From Laburnicola sp. R22_1 (Eukaryota; Ascomycota; Dothideomycetes; Pleosporales; Didymosphaeriaceae), in assembly GCA_014281115.1 (NCBI GenBank), contig JACONQ010000008.1, positions 310,001-374,000 of the forward strand: a stretch of 64,000 nt of DNA, written 5' to 3'. This document shows, one piece after another, positions 44,861-58,900 of this stretch. The first letter of the stretch is position 1. The number at the start of each line of letters is the position of its first letter. The notes under the pieces were generated by a model that was not told the DNA's origin, made no database searches, and worked only from the letters and a program-made list of their open reading frames with translations. The position numbers and the translations under genes are program-made.

Positions 44861-45124
44861 TATATGTGTGACGTGAAATTAACTATCTAGGAGTAGAGTA
44901 ATAAAGGCTATTATCTTAAATAATATAAAAAAATAGAGTGCCTTACTTAGTAAAAAAAAAATAATAATTAAAAAAAAATAATAATAAAAATTATATATAT
45001 ATGTAAACTTTTTCACGCTCTTTTTAATTACTAAGCAGGGGGCTCTGCTTTTTTATCATGTTATTTAAGATAAAAGCCTTTGTCGTCCTACTTCTAGGTA
45101 GATTAATTAACGCCACACATATAT
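44861..45124. mobile_element. 264-bp inverted-repeat element (MITE-like)
   Basis: The left arm (44861-44955) starts tatatgtgtgacgtgaaatt and continues ctatctaggagtagag, ttatcttaaataa and cttacttagta. The right arm (45005-45124) is its inverted counterpart, ending gccacacatat. The two arms flank a short A/T-rich centre with no coding capacity. It marks the exact border between the gene block and the right AT-rich flank. Other members: 45968-46215, with single arms at 9520 and 12240. Confidence 0.65.
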
Positions 45125-45967
45125 ATAAACTTACTAAGTAAGTATAAATAAACTTAGTAAGTCTTAGTATAAATATAGGCTACTATATATAACATTTTAT
45201 TTATAAAAAGACTATAGTTAAAACTTTAGTAGAAAAAAACTTTAGTGTAGCTATACTATAAGCTATCTATTTTTATGTATTAGTAAATTATTACTATTCT
45301 AATTATTATAAATAATATAATTTAAAATATTAATAAGTGTTTATTATTATACTTATAAGTAAAATAAAAATAATATATACTAGATATACTATTATTTTAT
45401 TATTATTTCTTTATAGGCAGCAGCTACGTATTATATTATTATCGACTTTGGTACCTAGTACATCTCGTAATTAACTACCTTATTATTAGCATAAGGGGCC
45501 GATTTGCACGTGCTTATAAATAGTCTCTAGCTTAACCTATCTTATTACTTTACCTTTTTTAATGCGTTTTTAGCACACCTATAGCTTTCTCTTATAGTGT
45601 TGTACTGTATACTAAATGGTCTACGATGTTTTTCTTTCTAATATCTCTTTATACTCTACTATTTACTTAAATATTAACTATAAATTATTTAATACTAATA
45701 TACTTACTACTACTAAAAGTATAAACTAAAGATTTATAATACTACTATTAAAGTAACTATACTAGAGTTATATTTTATCTATTAGATGCTTATTTATTAT
45801 AAGAAATAAATATACTTAACTATTAATAAGCTAGTTTTAGTATACTAATTAGATTAGTATAGTATATATAAAGAGTAAAAAAGTAATATAGATAAATATA
45901 TCTAAAGCTAAAATATTGCAAATTAAATAATACTAAAATATAAATAAAGTAAATATAAATATATTTA
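45125..45967. other. AT-rich DNA between two MITE-like elements
   Basis: Very low GC; no coding frame. Positions 45415-45610 are slightly richer in GC (ggccgatttgcacgtgctta) and look like a fragment of an LTR or promoter from an unknown element. Nothing else supported. Confidence 0.4.
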
Positions 45968-46215
45968 GCCACTATGTATTATTAAATTATCTACCTAGGG
46001 GTAGAACGACAAAGGCTTTTATCTTAAATAACAAAAAAAAAAGCAAAGCCCCCTGCTTAGTAATTAAAAAGAGCGTAAAAAGGTAATTAAAAAGATTTAG
46101 CCACTATAATATAGTATATTAAGCTATTTTTTATAACTACCATTTTATACTCTTTTATTACTAAGTAGAGGGCTTTACCTTTATTATTCTACTCCTAGGT
46201 AGATTAATGTAATAC
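45968..46215. mobile_element. Second copy of the inverted-repeat MITE-like family
   Basis: The left arm (about 45975-46085) reads ctacctaggggtagaacgac, then ggcttttatcttaaataac and ccccctgcttagtaatt. The right arm (46140-46215) is a more mutated inverted copy: ttactaagtagagggcttt, then ctactcctaggtagatta. A further inverted single arm follows at 46225-46335, possibly a third copy interrupted by the transposon at 46393. Confidence 0.55.
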
Positions 46216-46392
46216 ACTATAGTATATTATATTAATTTACTTAGAAATAGAATAATAATAAAGGCTTTTATTGTAAAGAATATAAAAAAGTAGAATCTTC
46301 TACGTAGTAATAAAAAGAGCATAAAAAGATAATAATAGAAACTATGTGGCTGCTATAATATAATATTTTAATAGTATGTTTATTAAATAGTA

Positions 46393-48244
46393 ACGTGTTT
46401 ACAAGCGAGCCGCGCGTATAAGTGAGCCGCGCGCCCCACTAACTTTCTACAACGCGTCTTATACAAACTACAATGGCTTAACCATTGTCTGCTTAATTGC
46501 GCTATAAAGAAGCAAATATCTACCTAGCTCTTTTAGCTATTAATTCTAGTTAAATACGAAGTATAAAACGCGCTGCCGCAACGTTTTGCGTCCCTGAAAC
46601 AACACTTCGCGGCCGACGCGCAGGAATTGCTGCGCGACGCGACTCTGAGCCCAAATCAAAGAAGCTTACCAAGCTTGAAGAGGAGGTGATTGTTAAGCAT
46701 ATACTTGACCTAGATTCGCGAGGCTTTGCGCCCACTCTAGGTGCTGTACGAGATATGGCGAATAAGCTGCTCACTAAGCGCAGCGCAGGCCACATTGGCT
46801 AGCAGTGGCCTAGGAACTTTGTTAAGCGAACAGACAGCCTCACAACGCGATTTAATCGACCCTACGATCGATAGTGAGCCCTCTGCGAGGACCTGACGGT
46901 TATATAGGCCTGGTTTGAGCTAGTAGCACGTACAAAGGCCACCTACGGTATCTGCGACGAGGATACCTTTAACTTCGACGAGACTGGCTTTCTAATGGGT
47001 AAAATATCCTCCCAGCTAGTCGTTACTAGCTTAGAGAGGCGTGGCCGGCCAAAAGCGATCCAGCCAGGCAATCGTGAGTGGGTGACGGCGATCCACGGAA
47101 TCAACGCTACTGGGTGGGCAATCCCGCCCTTTATCATCTTCGCTGGCCAGTACCACCTCTCTGCCTGGTACGAGGGCGACGATATACCAGGTGACTGGGC
47201 TATTGGTCTTAGCGACAATGGCTGGACTACGAACGAGCTTAGTGTTGCCTGGCTACGGCATTTTATTAAGCATACAGTAGAGCGTAGAGTAGGCGCGCGT
47301 CAGCTACTAATACTTAACAGCTATAAGAGTTACAACTCGCTCGAATTCTAGGAGATCTGTAAGGAGAATAAGATCTACACTCTCTATATGCCGCCACATT
47401 CGTCACACCTTCTGTAGCCGCTTAACGTTGGCTGTTTCTCGCCGTTGAAGCGGGCGTACGGGCGCCAGGTCGAGGGCCTGATACGCGACCACATCAACCA
47501 TATCACCAAGCTTGAGTTCCTACTAGCCTTCCGCGCCGCCTACGACTAGTCAATTATAAAGGAGAATATCTGCGCAAGCTTTCGAGGCGCTGGGCTAGTC
47601 CCACACAATCCAGAGGCGGTGATATTAAAGCTTAATGTGAAGCTTTGTACGCTGTCGCCAGCAGCCCTACTAGAGGCCTTATGGGAGTCTGCAACACTAA
47701 GCAACGCGCGCGAGCTAGGCGCTTAGTCAACTCTAGTTCGTGAGCGGATCTAAAGGCATTAAGGATCCTCTCCTACATCAGTTATCTAGTCGCTTAATTA
47801 GCTTACAAGAGGGGCTAAGAGAATGGCGCATTTAATAGTGCTTATGCGTGATAAGATAGCTAGTCTACAGAGGCTAAATAAGGCAGCTACAACGCGTAAA
47901 TAGCGCAAAAAGAAGTGGATCTAGAAGCGAGGCACCCTATCAAAGGTAGAGGGAGAGGATATTATTGCTTAGAAGGCTATTGAGCAGCAACTAGAGGGAG
48001 AAACGCGGTATAGCCAGGCGCGGTTAGGTGCGAGCCGGCAGGCTTCAGCGCGCTGCACGCGCTGCAGGGAGCCTGGGCACAACTCACGTACGTGCAAGAA
48101 AGCTTCTATAGATACTGCTTGATTTAGGATAGCTATTATATTAATAGAATTTTGATGCGTTGTTGATATACAGCCTGCAAAAGGCTGAGAGACTTGGTGG
48201 GGCGCGCGGCTCACTTGTACGCGCGGCTCGCTTGTAAACACGTT
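46393..48244 (+). mobile_element. Pogo/Fot-type transposon, 1.85 kb, lightly mutated
   Basis: Inverted repeats of about 47 bp with a single mismatch: the left arm starts acgtgtttacaagcgagccg, the right arm is its reverse complement ending at 48244. TA flanks both sides (46391-46392 and 48245-48246). Within each arm the word gagccgcgcg occurs twice, about 16 bp apart. The GC content is much higher than the flanks, so RIP damage is limited to scattered stops. Confidence 0.88.
46473..48122 (+). pseudogene. Pogo/Fot-type transposase with C-terminal zinc knuckle, inactivated
   Basis: One frame from ATG 46473 to TGA 48120 (549 codons), with no frameshift but roughly a dozen TAG/TAA stops at expected CAG, CAA or TGG codons. 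The N-terminal half has an HTH of CENP-B type (A-A-A-T-F-C-V-P-E-T-T-L-R-G-R). The DDE core: F-N-F-D-E-T-G-F-L-M-G (about 46975), L-I-L-N-S-Y-K-S-Y (about 47310; Asn replaces the second Asp), P-P-H-S-S-H-L-L then P-L-N-V-G-C-F-S. Near the C-terminus is a retroviral-type zinc knuckle C-T-R-C-R-E-P-G-H-N-S-R-T-C (CX2CX4HX4C, about 48055-48100). Not active as it stands. Confidence 0.85.
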
Positions 48245-49802
48245 AAATAAAAGGTTAAACTTAAGTTAACTATATAGTTAGAGAACTACTATAGGAAGTA
48301 TACTTACTACCTTTACCTATTTTTTTTCTATAAAGGGTTTTTTTTACTATAATTGCAAAGGTGTTTAATAGTATAAGATATTATAAAGATAATATTAATT
48401 TAGAAAGATTATAGTATCTTAAGAGGTTAGTTAAAAAAGACTATAAAGGACTATAAGAGCACATTACACTTTACTTAAAGCTATAAGAAGAGAATATTCT
48501 ACGAACCTAGATTTAAGATATTTTAGGGCATCGCTGCCCGCTAAAAGGCACTATTTAAGTCCTAACAGACTCCTATATTATAAAGAGCTATTATTCCTAG
48601 AGACCCTAAAGTATAATAGCCCTAGAGGTCCCCTTTATATATATATATATTAGCCTAAGGTCTCTAAAGGGGCTAAAAGTACTGCTAAAAAGCTAGAAAA
48701 GCACTATCTGCAACTATAACTATAAGTAGAACTTTTACTATTACTCTAAAACTCCTAATAATATATTAGTCGATATTTATTCTATAACTATGTTAGTATA
48801 TAATATAACAGGAGAAAAGGCAGAATTATAGACCTTATTTTACTTTAAGGTCCTACCCTTATAGGTTATATAGTTAATAGCCTTCTTATAATAATATTAC
48901 TTAGTCTTACACTCTATATTAGTATAAGCGCGCTTCTTAGTAAAGTAATAGGTTAATTAAATATATTGCTACTATTATAGATATAGAGATTCTATGCATA
49001 GGGCTTAAATAAGCTAAGAAGTAATTGGTTAATAAAAAGCGCTATAAGAATAACTATATCTACTTAATATAGTTTATAAGCCTCTTAGTAGCCTTATAAA
49101 CGCGTTCCTTATTTTTATTAAAATTACTACTATAAAGGAGAGTCTAAGCAGCTATAAGACTATTACGCTTAGTGTTAAAGTTAATAAAACACTATATTAT
49201 TTTAGTTAGTAGCATAATAGCGCCTAATATAGGTATATATTACTATAAGATAGTGTTTATTTTAAATTAAGTAATTACTACACCTAGATAGCTAAACACT
49301 ATTAATTTAAATTAATAGGATAAGTTTAGTATCTAGAAAGTAGTATATATAAAGTAGATCTCTCTTATAAATAAGTTTAACGTAACAAATATATAGATTA
49401 GCACTAGTAAGTTAGTTATAAGCTAACTCTACCTACTGTATAGCAAGTATCTTCTTAAGGGCTATCTTACTATAGAGAGGAATATTAGGATATATTAGAA
49501 TAATAATAGTAGAATAGTATATACTAAATTAACTAGTAAAGGCACAAGAAATAAAAGTAGTACAAAGGCAGGCAAAAACTAAAATAACTACGCTAAGCCT
49601 CGCTTAACAGCACCTTTAGCCCCTAAATTAGTTAGGTGCCCTAGAGTACCTTAATAGCGTAATAACGCCTAACACAATAATAATTATTACTATATAGTTA
49701 TAAGACTAGCAATTGTTTATTTTTTAAGTAGAGGTAATAGAATATTATATATTTTAATCTTCTAGGGTAACCTAAGTTAGGTTAATCCTAGAAGGGGGAT
49801 AC
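48245..49802 (+). other. Degraded repeat, possibly 3' part of an LTR retrotransposon
   Basis: AT-rich and stop-ridden. The only landmark is its right edge: a purine-rich tract (agaaggggga, 49789-49798) directly before a TG-starting sequence, as a polypurine tract lies before a 3' LTR. No protein motif could be read with confidence. Confidence 0.35.
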
Positions 49803-50100
49803 TGTAAGGCCTCCTTTAAGCCTAGTAGGGGTCTAGATAAAAACCCCCTTACTTTAGATAAAAGCGGGTAGCAATTTATCTTATTACTACTTACCTCCTA
49901 ATATTATCCTATTCTGCCTTATTAACTATTAGTAGTCCTAGTGGCGCCCTTACACTTATATATGCTTTCTCTCCCCTAAAAATTTCTAGCGTTATATTCA
50001 ATACTCTCTATAGTGGTTTGGTTTTTTTTTGTAACTAAGGGATTTCTAATAAAAATATTATAATACTAGCAGTTATTTCTCCTATATTATAGATATATAA
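49803..50100 (+). repeat. Candidate 3' LTR
   Basis: Starts TGTAAGGCCTCCTTTAAGCC directly after a polypurine-like tract. It contains ccccctta and ttatatatgctttctct boxes and fades into AT-rich DNA near 50100. The right end is not clear and no second copy was found in the window. Confidence 0.35.
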
Positions 50101-52970
50101 AAGCGTTTTAAAATATTAATAAAAAGGGTTAGTGTAAAAGTAAGCTAAGCAAGCTTAGCGGGCTTAGCGTACACACTTTAAGTAAAAAAAGATCTATATA
50201 TAAAATATAATAAGGCTATATTACTATACTAGTTTAGAGTTAGAAGAAAGAAATAAAATAATAGCACTAGCGTTATAACTAGTATAACGCTGCAACTATT
50301 ATCTTCTCTACTATTATTTCTAAAGATTACTAGTAATAGCTATATTAGTAGGTTTATACTATTATAAGATATATACTAGATAGAAGCTTACACACTATAG
50401 GTATACTAATACTCTATTTTTATATTAAAGTTAACCTTAAGAAGACTTCTACTATTGCTCTATTTTTTACTATCTTCCTAGGTTCTAGTGCTAATACTAA
50501 TACTGCTATTAACGCCACCTAAAAGTACGCTCTAAAGATCTATCTACTTACTAATATTGCTAGGTCTATACTAGAGTACTACTTTATCTAGAAGATTATT
50601 AATAGGTTAAAGTAGAAGAAAGTATACCTTAGCCTATATAAGGCAGTCCTAGTATACTAGTTAGGCTAGTAATAAATTAGTAACTATAGGCGTAGTAATA
50701 AATATATAGAGTTCCTACTATAGTTTCTTATATTACTACTAGTTAGGAAGGTAGTAATAGAGGATAAGATTAAAAGTAAGAGAAAAAAGAAAAGAAAAGT
50801 ATTTATTAATAAGTTACTAGGGAGGAAAGCGCTATATAGATACACTAGATCCTTATAGTTATAGTATTAGATAATAAGCGTATTACATAAGTATACTGCG
50901 TAGCAGCGCGCAAATATAGTGTAATTACTACTAATAGTAATAATAAAGTAAGAGTTAGTTTTCTATACACACTTTAAGTAACTTTAATAGCTATTAAAGC
51001 ACTTATAGATAATAGAAGATAAGTGCGTAGTTTATAAACTATTATTGCGTTAGTAAAGACTAGAAGTAGACTATATTTTAGGCGCTAGACTAGAGCGGCC
51101 TTTCTACCCCAACCTACGCAGGCTTAAATTAAAAAAATAGGGTTAAAAAGGGTAATTAACACTAAATAAATAATGCGACTATAGTAGTAGTATAGATTCT
51201 CTTTCTAAGCTTCTAAAGTCTTAAGAATAGGTCTAATACTATATATACTAGCAATAGTGCTCTAAGCCTTTATAAGGTTCTAAGTGTATCTTAGCTATAG
51301 AGAGTACTAGACTTCTATTCTTTTAACTTTTAGTAAAGTAATCTAGTTCTTATATCTAATATATTTATATTTATATCTTTTAGTTTCTAAAGTATAATTG
51401 TCTATTTTAGTTAAAGGTTTATACTAGTATTATTTGCTTTAGCTAAGGTAAATAAAAAGGTTCTTACCTTAGTTTTACTTATTTTATCTACTTTACTACT
51501 ATATTTATAATACTTCCTATTAATATTATACTATACTTTTATTATTACTTCTACTTTAGTACTATTTTTGCTATCTTTTTTATTGTTAATCTTTATTATA
51601 GGTAGAGTCTCTAAGTAACGCCTTACGCTAGATCTTATAACTCTAAATAAGTGTGTAAAGTCTAGCTTAACTATAGCTTAGCATTCCCTTATAAAGATTC
51701 TAACTTATAGCGCTTCTACTTATAATAGTAAGCCTTTACTTCCTACTTTAGATGCCTATACTAGTATAGAGAACCTTAAGAAGTTTATATATAAGAAGAC
51801 TATAGAGGACTATTAAAAGATTAGTTCCTTAGTTCTTCTGCGTTATTCCTTACTAATTCTAAGTAGTTCTTTAAGGACCTAAGCTGCAATTAAAAGAGTC
51901 TTAAAGCTATTTTTATAATATCTAAAGACTTTATTTTTAAGGCTACCTATCTTTATAAGAGTTCTTACTAGTACTACCTTAAGTAGTTTGCCTTTTATAT
52001 ATAGAGGCTTATAAAAAAGAAGTATAACTATAAGGCTTATATTCTCTACTTTAGAAAGTGCTTAGGTAAGATATAATAATTTTCTAGTAAACCTCTTTCT
52101 TACTAATTTATATCCTAGATATAGAATAGCTTATAAGAAAACTCTACTAAAACTAAGTTTGCTAACCTTATTCTAAAATATATTTTCTATAGTAAGGGTT
52201 ATACTAGTAAGCCTTTTATTAATTTTTAGTAAGCTTGTCTTAATATTTTTATCTACAAGTATAGCTCCGCTATCTAGAGTACTTCATCTAAAACTTAGAA
52301 AAATAACACTAATACTAGATATTCTACATAGGATATAGAGCTTTTATATTAGATTTTTATAATTTAGTAGAATACTTACACTACTCTTTAAGCTTTTTCT
52401 AATAAAACTACTATAAGTTCTAGGTTTTAGAGTTATTTTCTTTAGCTAATATTGTACTATAGCTACTTGCCTCTTTTACTCTATCTATTCTTAAGCCTCC
52501 CTATAAGAATCTAGTTAAGCTTATCCTAGATATTATAAAAACTATTTACTTACTAAAATAAGCTACTAATAAAAAGTTAGTAGGTAATATTACCTTACTT
52601 TAGCTATACTTAGCTTATTTAGCTTACTTTAGTTTTACTTAGTTACTTAGTATAGTATAACCTAGCTTTAGTATTTTATATATTAGCTAGCTATCTACTA
52701 ATTTATTTATTTTATGCTTACCCTTATCTACTCTATATAAACTTAACTTGAAATTATACAGTATTATATATAAACTTAAATAATATTTAAGCTAAGTAGG
52801 TAAGTAAAACTATCTTAGATATAAAGACATACTAATTATTAAATATTAATATTATTATATATACTTAAAAGGGACTAATAATAGCTAAGCTATATATATA
52901 ACTTTAGTATACTTAATACTAAAATAGTATACTATATATATAGAGGAGTATACTAATTACCTATTATCTT
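50101..52970. other. Unclassified RIP-degraded repeat DNA
   Basis: No frame longer than a few dozen codons and no recognised motif. Between 50430 and 51100 the plus strand shows runs that could be former coding sequence (stops only, few signs of indels), but I cannot assign a family. GC is very low throughout. Confidence 0.4.
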
Positions 52971-55900
52971 TTTTTTTACAAAAAGACTATACTATAAATT
53001 ATAAGCTCTTCGTTCTTATCCTAAAATTTTATAAATTAATATAAGAAATTACAGGTAATATAGCGTATTAAAGATTTTGTTATTCGTGCCCTATATTGCA
53101 CGTGACCTCTAAAATTATTAAGCTTATCCTTTGTAATCTCGCGCTTAGGTACGATACTTTGCCACGCATAGCGTGTCTGTAGTGCCTATAGCATTATTAT
53201 AATGCGCCGAGCAAGGGGTAGAGGTTAGAAAGTAGGCAGCTAGCGGCTAAGCGTTATTATTAGCATAGTACATAGAAGATAAAGAGAATTGTGCCCACCT
53301 TTCCATCTGGCTAGAAGGACACACTTTTCGGTTAATGGCACTTATGTCTTAGCTCTAGTTAAAGTTAAGGGTAAGAGTAATAGATTGAGCAGATTAGACA
53401 ATCTAACTATATACGACTATTACGTAATGTAAACTGCTAGACTCGTGCCTGCTAGATAGTGTAGCCGGTTCTGTAGAACACGCTAGCCAATTTAAGCTTA
53501 GTTAAGACGTTGCATAGAATAGGAAATTAAAAATATAATCTATTCTATTAAATATACATCGCATACTGCAGCCCTAGCGGTTATTTAGAGACACTAAACC
53601 CAAAGTTTAAGTTTAAGATCTACAACTCGCCTGAGACAGTCTTAGTTATTATGAGATAATAGGGGCTAGATTATTTTATTAGTTAGTATTAGCCCCTATA
53701 TAAGACTCCCTTACTTAAAGAATAATTATGGATTTTAATGCTACTACGTTGGGCATAAGTGCGGCGTAGCAACTAGTGTTAGATTAATAGATAGTGTGGA
53801 TAAAGACACGTAGTAAACTAGAGTTAATGCTCTTTTAAGATAATAGGATAGATAGATTAAGTTAGACGTCTTACACTTACTTTACTAGATATAAATGCTA
53901 TTATAGGATCGCGAAGATATATTTTAGGGATATTTTCTATCTTAAGACTAAAGTTAGAGCTAAGGCTAGTAAAGGGTCTAACTTAGATGGCGGGGATATT
54001 ATTCTTAGTGCACACTACTATATACTAATTAGTGGGGTTAGCCTATATACTTATAATAGTTAGGAGCGAAGCGTTAAAATGCAGTGTTTAATGCGATTAG
54101 TATGTTAGTTAGAGACTAATCCTTTTAGCCTCTAAGAATAGGGAGCTAGTATTTAATAAGTAAATTTCGTAATAAATAAGATAGTACTATTAAAGATCTA
54201 TATTTGGGCAATATCTACCTAGCTATATATTTAGAATAACTTTATACCTTTTGCGCAGCTGCTAGAGTAAGAGAAGTAGTAGATAGATTATATACTCTAC
54301 CTTTTCGAAGATAAAGGGATAGTCCTCCTACTGCTTAAAGATTATTAGCACTTTAATAGTTAAGTTGGAATTTAAGTTAGTCCCTGTATAGGATTATTAA
54401 ATTCGTAAAGAGAGCTTAGTCATAGTCTCTCTCGTGTAATAGAATCCTAAGCAATTTCGTTATTGTAACCGCATTCTATAGTAGTCCTTTGTAACTAAGA
54501 GATGTAGTTGGGATTAATAGCACATATAATAAGCAAGAATCACCCCTTGTTTTATATAGTAGCTTAATTAGTAGAGAATAAAGTAAAACTAATACATATA
54601 ATAATGCTTTAGTATCTTGTATACATATTACGCGGTCTTTAAAGGCTAAGAAATGGCTTTAAAAAGCGGTATAGACGAAGCTCCTCTGTCTGCTCGCAAC
54701 TATAGGGGGTGGGCACTATTAGCTTTAAACAGAGGTTTAAAAGATCTGTGCTTAATTCTAGCCTAAGCTTCTACTATAGCTGTACATTCCTACTAAAGGT
54801 AGTTAAACTAAATAGTCCTATAGTCTTTATTAGTAGTCTGTTAGCCCTATCTGGCCTCACTTGTTGCTACAAGGCAAATTCTATGCTCTCTAGCGCTATG
54901 AACGCATGCTGGGACTTAAAGAGGCAAGTGTAGGTATTCTATTCTTAAGAAGTCTTAAACCCATTGTAACCTCTTCTCGTGGTAAACCGGATTCTATTTT
55001 TATATAGGAGGTAGGAATTCCGTGCGCCTTTTGGCATTTGGCATATAGAAACTATTAAATTGCAAATAGTGGTTTCTGCCTTACGTTTATCCTTCTTTAT
55101 ACGTCTAATAATAATAGGTACTAAGATTATTGCGCCGTGTTTGCCTATAGATTTAGGTGGCATAGTTAGAGAGAAGGCTATTTTTAAGTAAGCCTGCATT
55201 AGCTTACCTGCTATAATAGGAATATATGTTAAATCCTTTTGTCTAGCGTATATAACTCTACCTATAGCAAAATATTCTAAGGCCTAGCTTAAGAGGCAGG
55301 AGGAATATAAAGAGGCAAGATACTAATCTTATAGAAATTTAAACTACTATAGGCTTCTCTTTATATATTTACTTATTGTGTTATCTAGTATTATTATCTA
55401 ATAATGCCTTCTCTATGTCTAGTTTATCTCTTCTTTATCTTGCTTCTATATTTAGGTGGCCTGTTAGTTAGCGTAGTGCCAACCGCCTTTATAATAAATA
55501 CTAAGACTAGCTTATAAGCATAACCTCTACTAAGCATTACACTAAGTAATAGAACTATTAGCTTTGTATTAGTAGTATAGATTAAAGTTTTAGCCTTATT
55601 AGAATCTTTATAGCTAGTGAGCGTTTCTGTAATTTCTTTTTCTACTAATGCCACGCAATATTCTTAGTATAAGGCTGCCTGTAGAATCGCGCCAATTTGG
55701 CCCCTAGTCTAAGAAGATATTAGGTTCCCTAAAAGACTAGATATAATAGTAAACTTAACCCCTGTATCTACTACCTCTACCTTTTCGCGCTCTAGTTCTA
55801 GGCCCTAGTTAGCCACATAGGTATTAATTATTAGTAACTTAATAACTTAGGACTAGGAAGGAGACTATATATAGCGCTACTATATTTAGCAATAGTTTTA

Positions 55901-58900
55901 CTCTAGTAGAATTTCTGTTAAGATAGTTAGCTCTTACCTAGGGATAAAGCCTTCTCTACTACTAGGGCCCCTGCAACCTTCACCCCTATATAGAGCGCCT
56001 ATAGACTAGTCTTTTAGGATAGATAGTGGCTATGCAAAAGACGTTAATTCCGGTTTCCTCTTACAAAGCAACTACTTCTCTGTCTAGGGATAGGTAGTAG
56101 CCATTAATAAAAGCCTTATTATAGAGGTACTATAGGCGAATCTAGTAGACCTTATGCTTTTTTTTCTAGGCTTTAATAACTTTAGCTAGTTCTATAGTAA
56201 TATAGCTAGCACTCTTACTAGTATTTATGCACTAATTATAAACGCGCGATTAGTTAATCTAAACTTAAAATTTATGATTGCTAATATACCCTATCGCACA
56301 CATATTAGGGGATAGTATAATCTAGTCTTTAACACTAATGCATATAATAGCAAACTCCCTAGCCTTTTATTAAAAATGTCTATAACGTAGTCTTTAATCC
56401 ACCTAGTTAATATTGCGAGCAATTACAACTGCTAAGATTTAGACTATCCTACTAGTAAGTAATTGGCCTAGCATTCTATTCTAGTCTATACTATTAATAA
56501 AATGTTTCTTAGAGTATAATAGGCTCTATAATAATGCGTAGAGAGAATACTAGCTCGCTAGTACGTTTTCTAAGACCTTAGTAAACAACTTTAGAATAGG
56601 CTCCTCTTCTTTTGCTGTTTCTATTTAGGTAGGGGCAGACTACTATGTTCTAAAAGATAAATAATATTGCTAACGTTATATAATACTCCTAGAGCGATTC
56701 TACCTTAAGCAGAAGTCTCCTAGTACCTTCTAACATCTAGACTATCTCTTCTCCTTAAGGTGTAATAGTTACTTAGGATGCTGGCAAGTTAATATTTTGT
56801 AATACTATATATAAGAGCTAATAAAATATAGTCTATAGCGTGTATAGCTATAATGTCTAAGCTATAGTAAATAGACAACTAGCTATATAGTCTGCTAGCA
56901 CTGTTAAGACTAATTAATAGGACTTATAATAGCCCTTAGAAGGCTAGAAATATACTATCTCTATTTAGGCTATTGCAGAAGATGTTAGAAGCGTCTATAT
57001 ATTATCTATATTAGTAGTAGCTATTTCTAGACTACTTTTACTACTAGTAAATATTAATATGCAGCCTACTAGCAATAGTGTAACAATTTTATAGGACCCT
57101 CTAATAGACGGAACTATAGGCTTAATTATTAAGTATAATATTCTTTATTAGGATTAGTACGTAAGCTAGGCCTTAAGCTTAGTTTATATCTAGAAGTTAA
57201 TAATCTAGTAGGTGGTTCTAGGCGTGCCTATTAGATAAGTTGCGCCTATTATAAACTACTACCTAGGTACTACTTTGTAGAACTAGCGCTAAGGTACTCC
57301 CCTATTATATTATAAAACTACGCTAACCTTATAGCTTAAATATAATAGAAAGTAGGATCACTATGTGTATATTAGTAGTGCAGCTTTTAAGAAATCTCTA
57401 GCGATTATTATAGATATAATCCTAGGTTAGAATTATGCTATCTTCCTCGTTATATAGAATAAAAATAGATAAGGGCTTCTAAAAGGTAGTATAGTTGTAG
57501 TGCTAGGCGTAGGCATGCTACCTATTCTAGGTAGACTAAATATTAACTTTAATAATCCTACTACTGTATAGTACGTCTCTAACTAAGATATTTATTAGTA
57601 ATCTATTACTTACCTACGAGCTAGTATTACTTAGTCTAGATTAAACTTAGCCGCTAGATACTGTACCTAGAGTTGCAATAAAAATACCTAGGAAAATTAA
57701 TTAACGCTTATAGCTAATATTACTATATCCTTATTAGCTTATAATAATAAGTATTTTCTCTTCTCTAAGGTATAAAACTATGTATTCGCAATTTCCGCGT
57801 TTAATAGTAATCTTAAATCTAATAAGAGTATTAAAGTTATTGCCCCTTTGCCCGCGAGTACTGTAAGTTTTAGAAGTCCTAGACTTATGTGCGCCCTAGA
57901 ACTAGCCTAGTGTCTAGGAGGCGGATTAGTCTTAGTTCCTCTAGTGGGCGGTGGTAGCACTATAGTAGTTAGAGGAGCAACTAGTGTTATTAGTAGAATT
58001 ACCACTATAGTAGGCGGCTTAATAACTATTATTAGCGGCGTTACTATAGTAATTAGCGGAGCGACTTTAGTTATTAGGGGAAGTGAATCCATTACTATAG
58101 TTGTTAAAGAGATTACTTAGACCACAGTTATTAGTGGCACTATATTAAGAACTGTTATTAGAGGAACTACTAAGACTACTATTATTAGCGGGACTATAAT
58201 AACAACTGTTATTAGCGGAATTTTAACAATAATAGAAGCAACGTTAACGTCCACCCTAACTAGATGGCTAATTATTACTAATGGCTATTGTAGTAGAAGT
58301 GACTATATTAGTGGCAAGTACACTAGTAAGCAAATTGTGCGTTATATAATAATATCTATATTACTAATAGCTCTTAGGAATCTTCTGCGTAAGTTAGGGC
58401 TATTCTAGTATAGACTACTTAAATAGCATATGTAGAGGACTACTTTACACTCCTTTTAGTTATATTAGACTAAACTATATTAATAGTGTCTACTAGGGTC
58501 TTAGTTATATTAAGAATAGCTGTATTAGTCCTAACTATAAAGGTGGAGGTAGTGGTAGTAGTGGCGATAGTACTAGACATTGCTTAGGACCCTAATATCT
58601 TAGCATTGGCTGCTTAGGACTAGACTGTGTTAATAGCAACTATATGGGTCCCAAATACACTAAAAGATTCTTTTTAGGTAAGAGTTGCTATAGTAATACT
58701 TATACAGACACAGCTTCTTGCATCTTATATAGAGGAAAATAAGGTAGTAGATCTAACGCGATAAGTATTCACCCTTTTGCACTTTTTATACTAGAAAATT
58801 CTAACCATAAAGATTCCTAGCAATGTTTAGCCATATACTAAGTGTTAATAATATATATATTCTTCCTTTAATACTATATCTTATAACAAGGTAACTTTTT

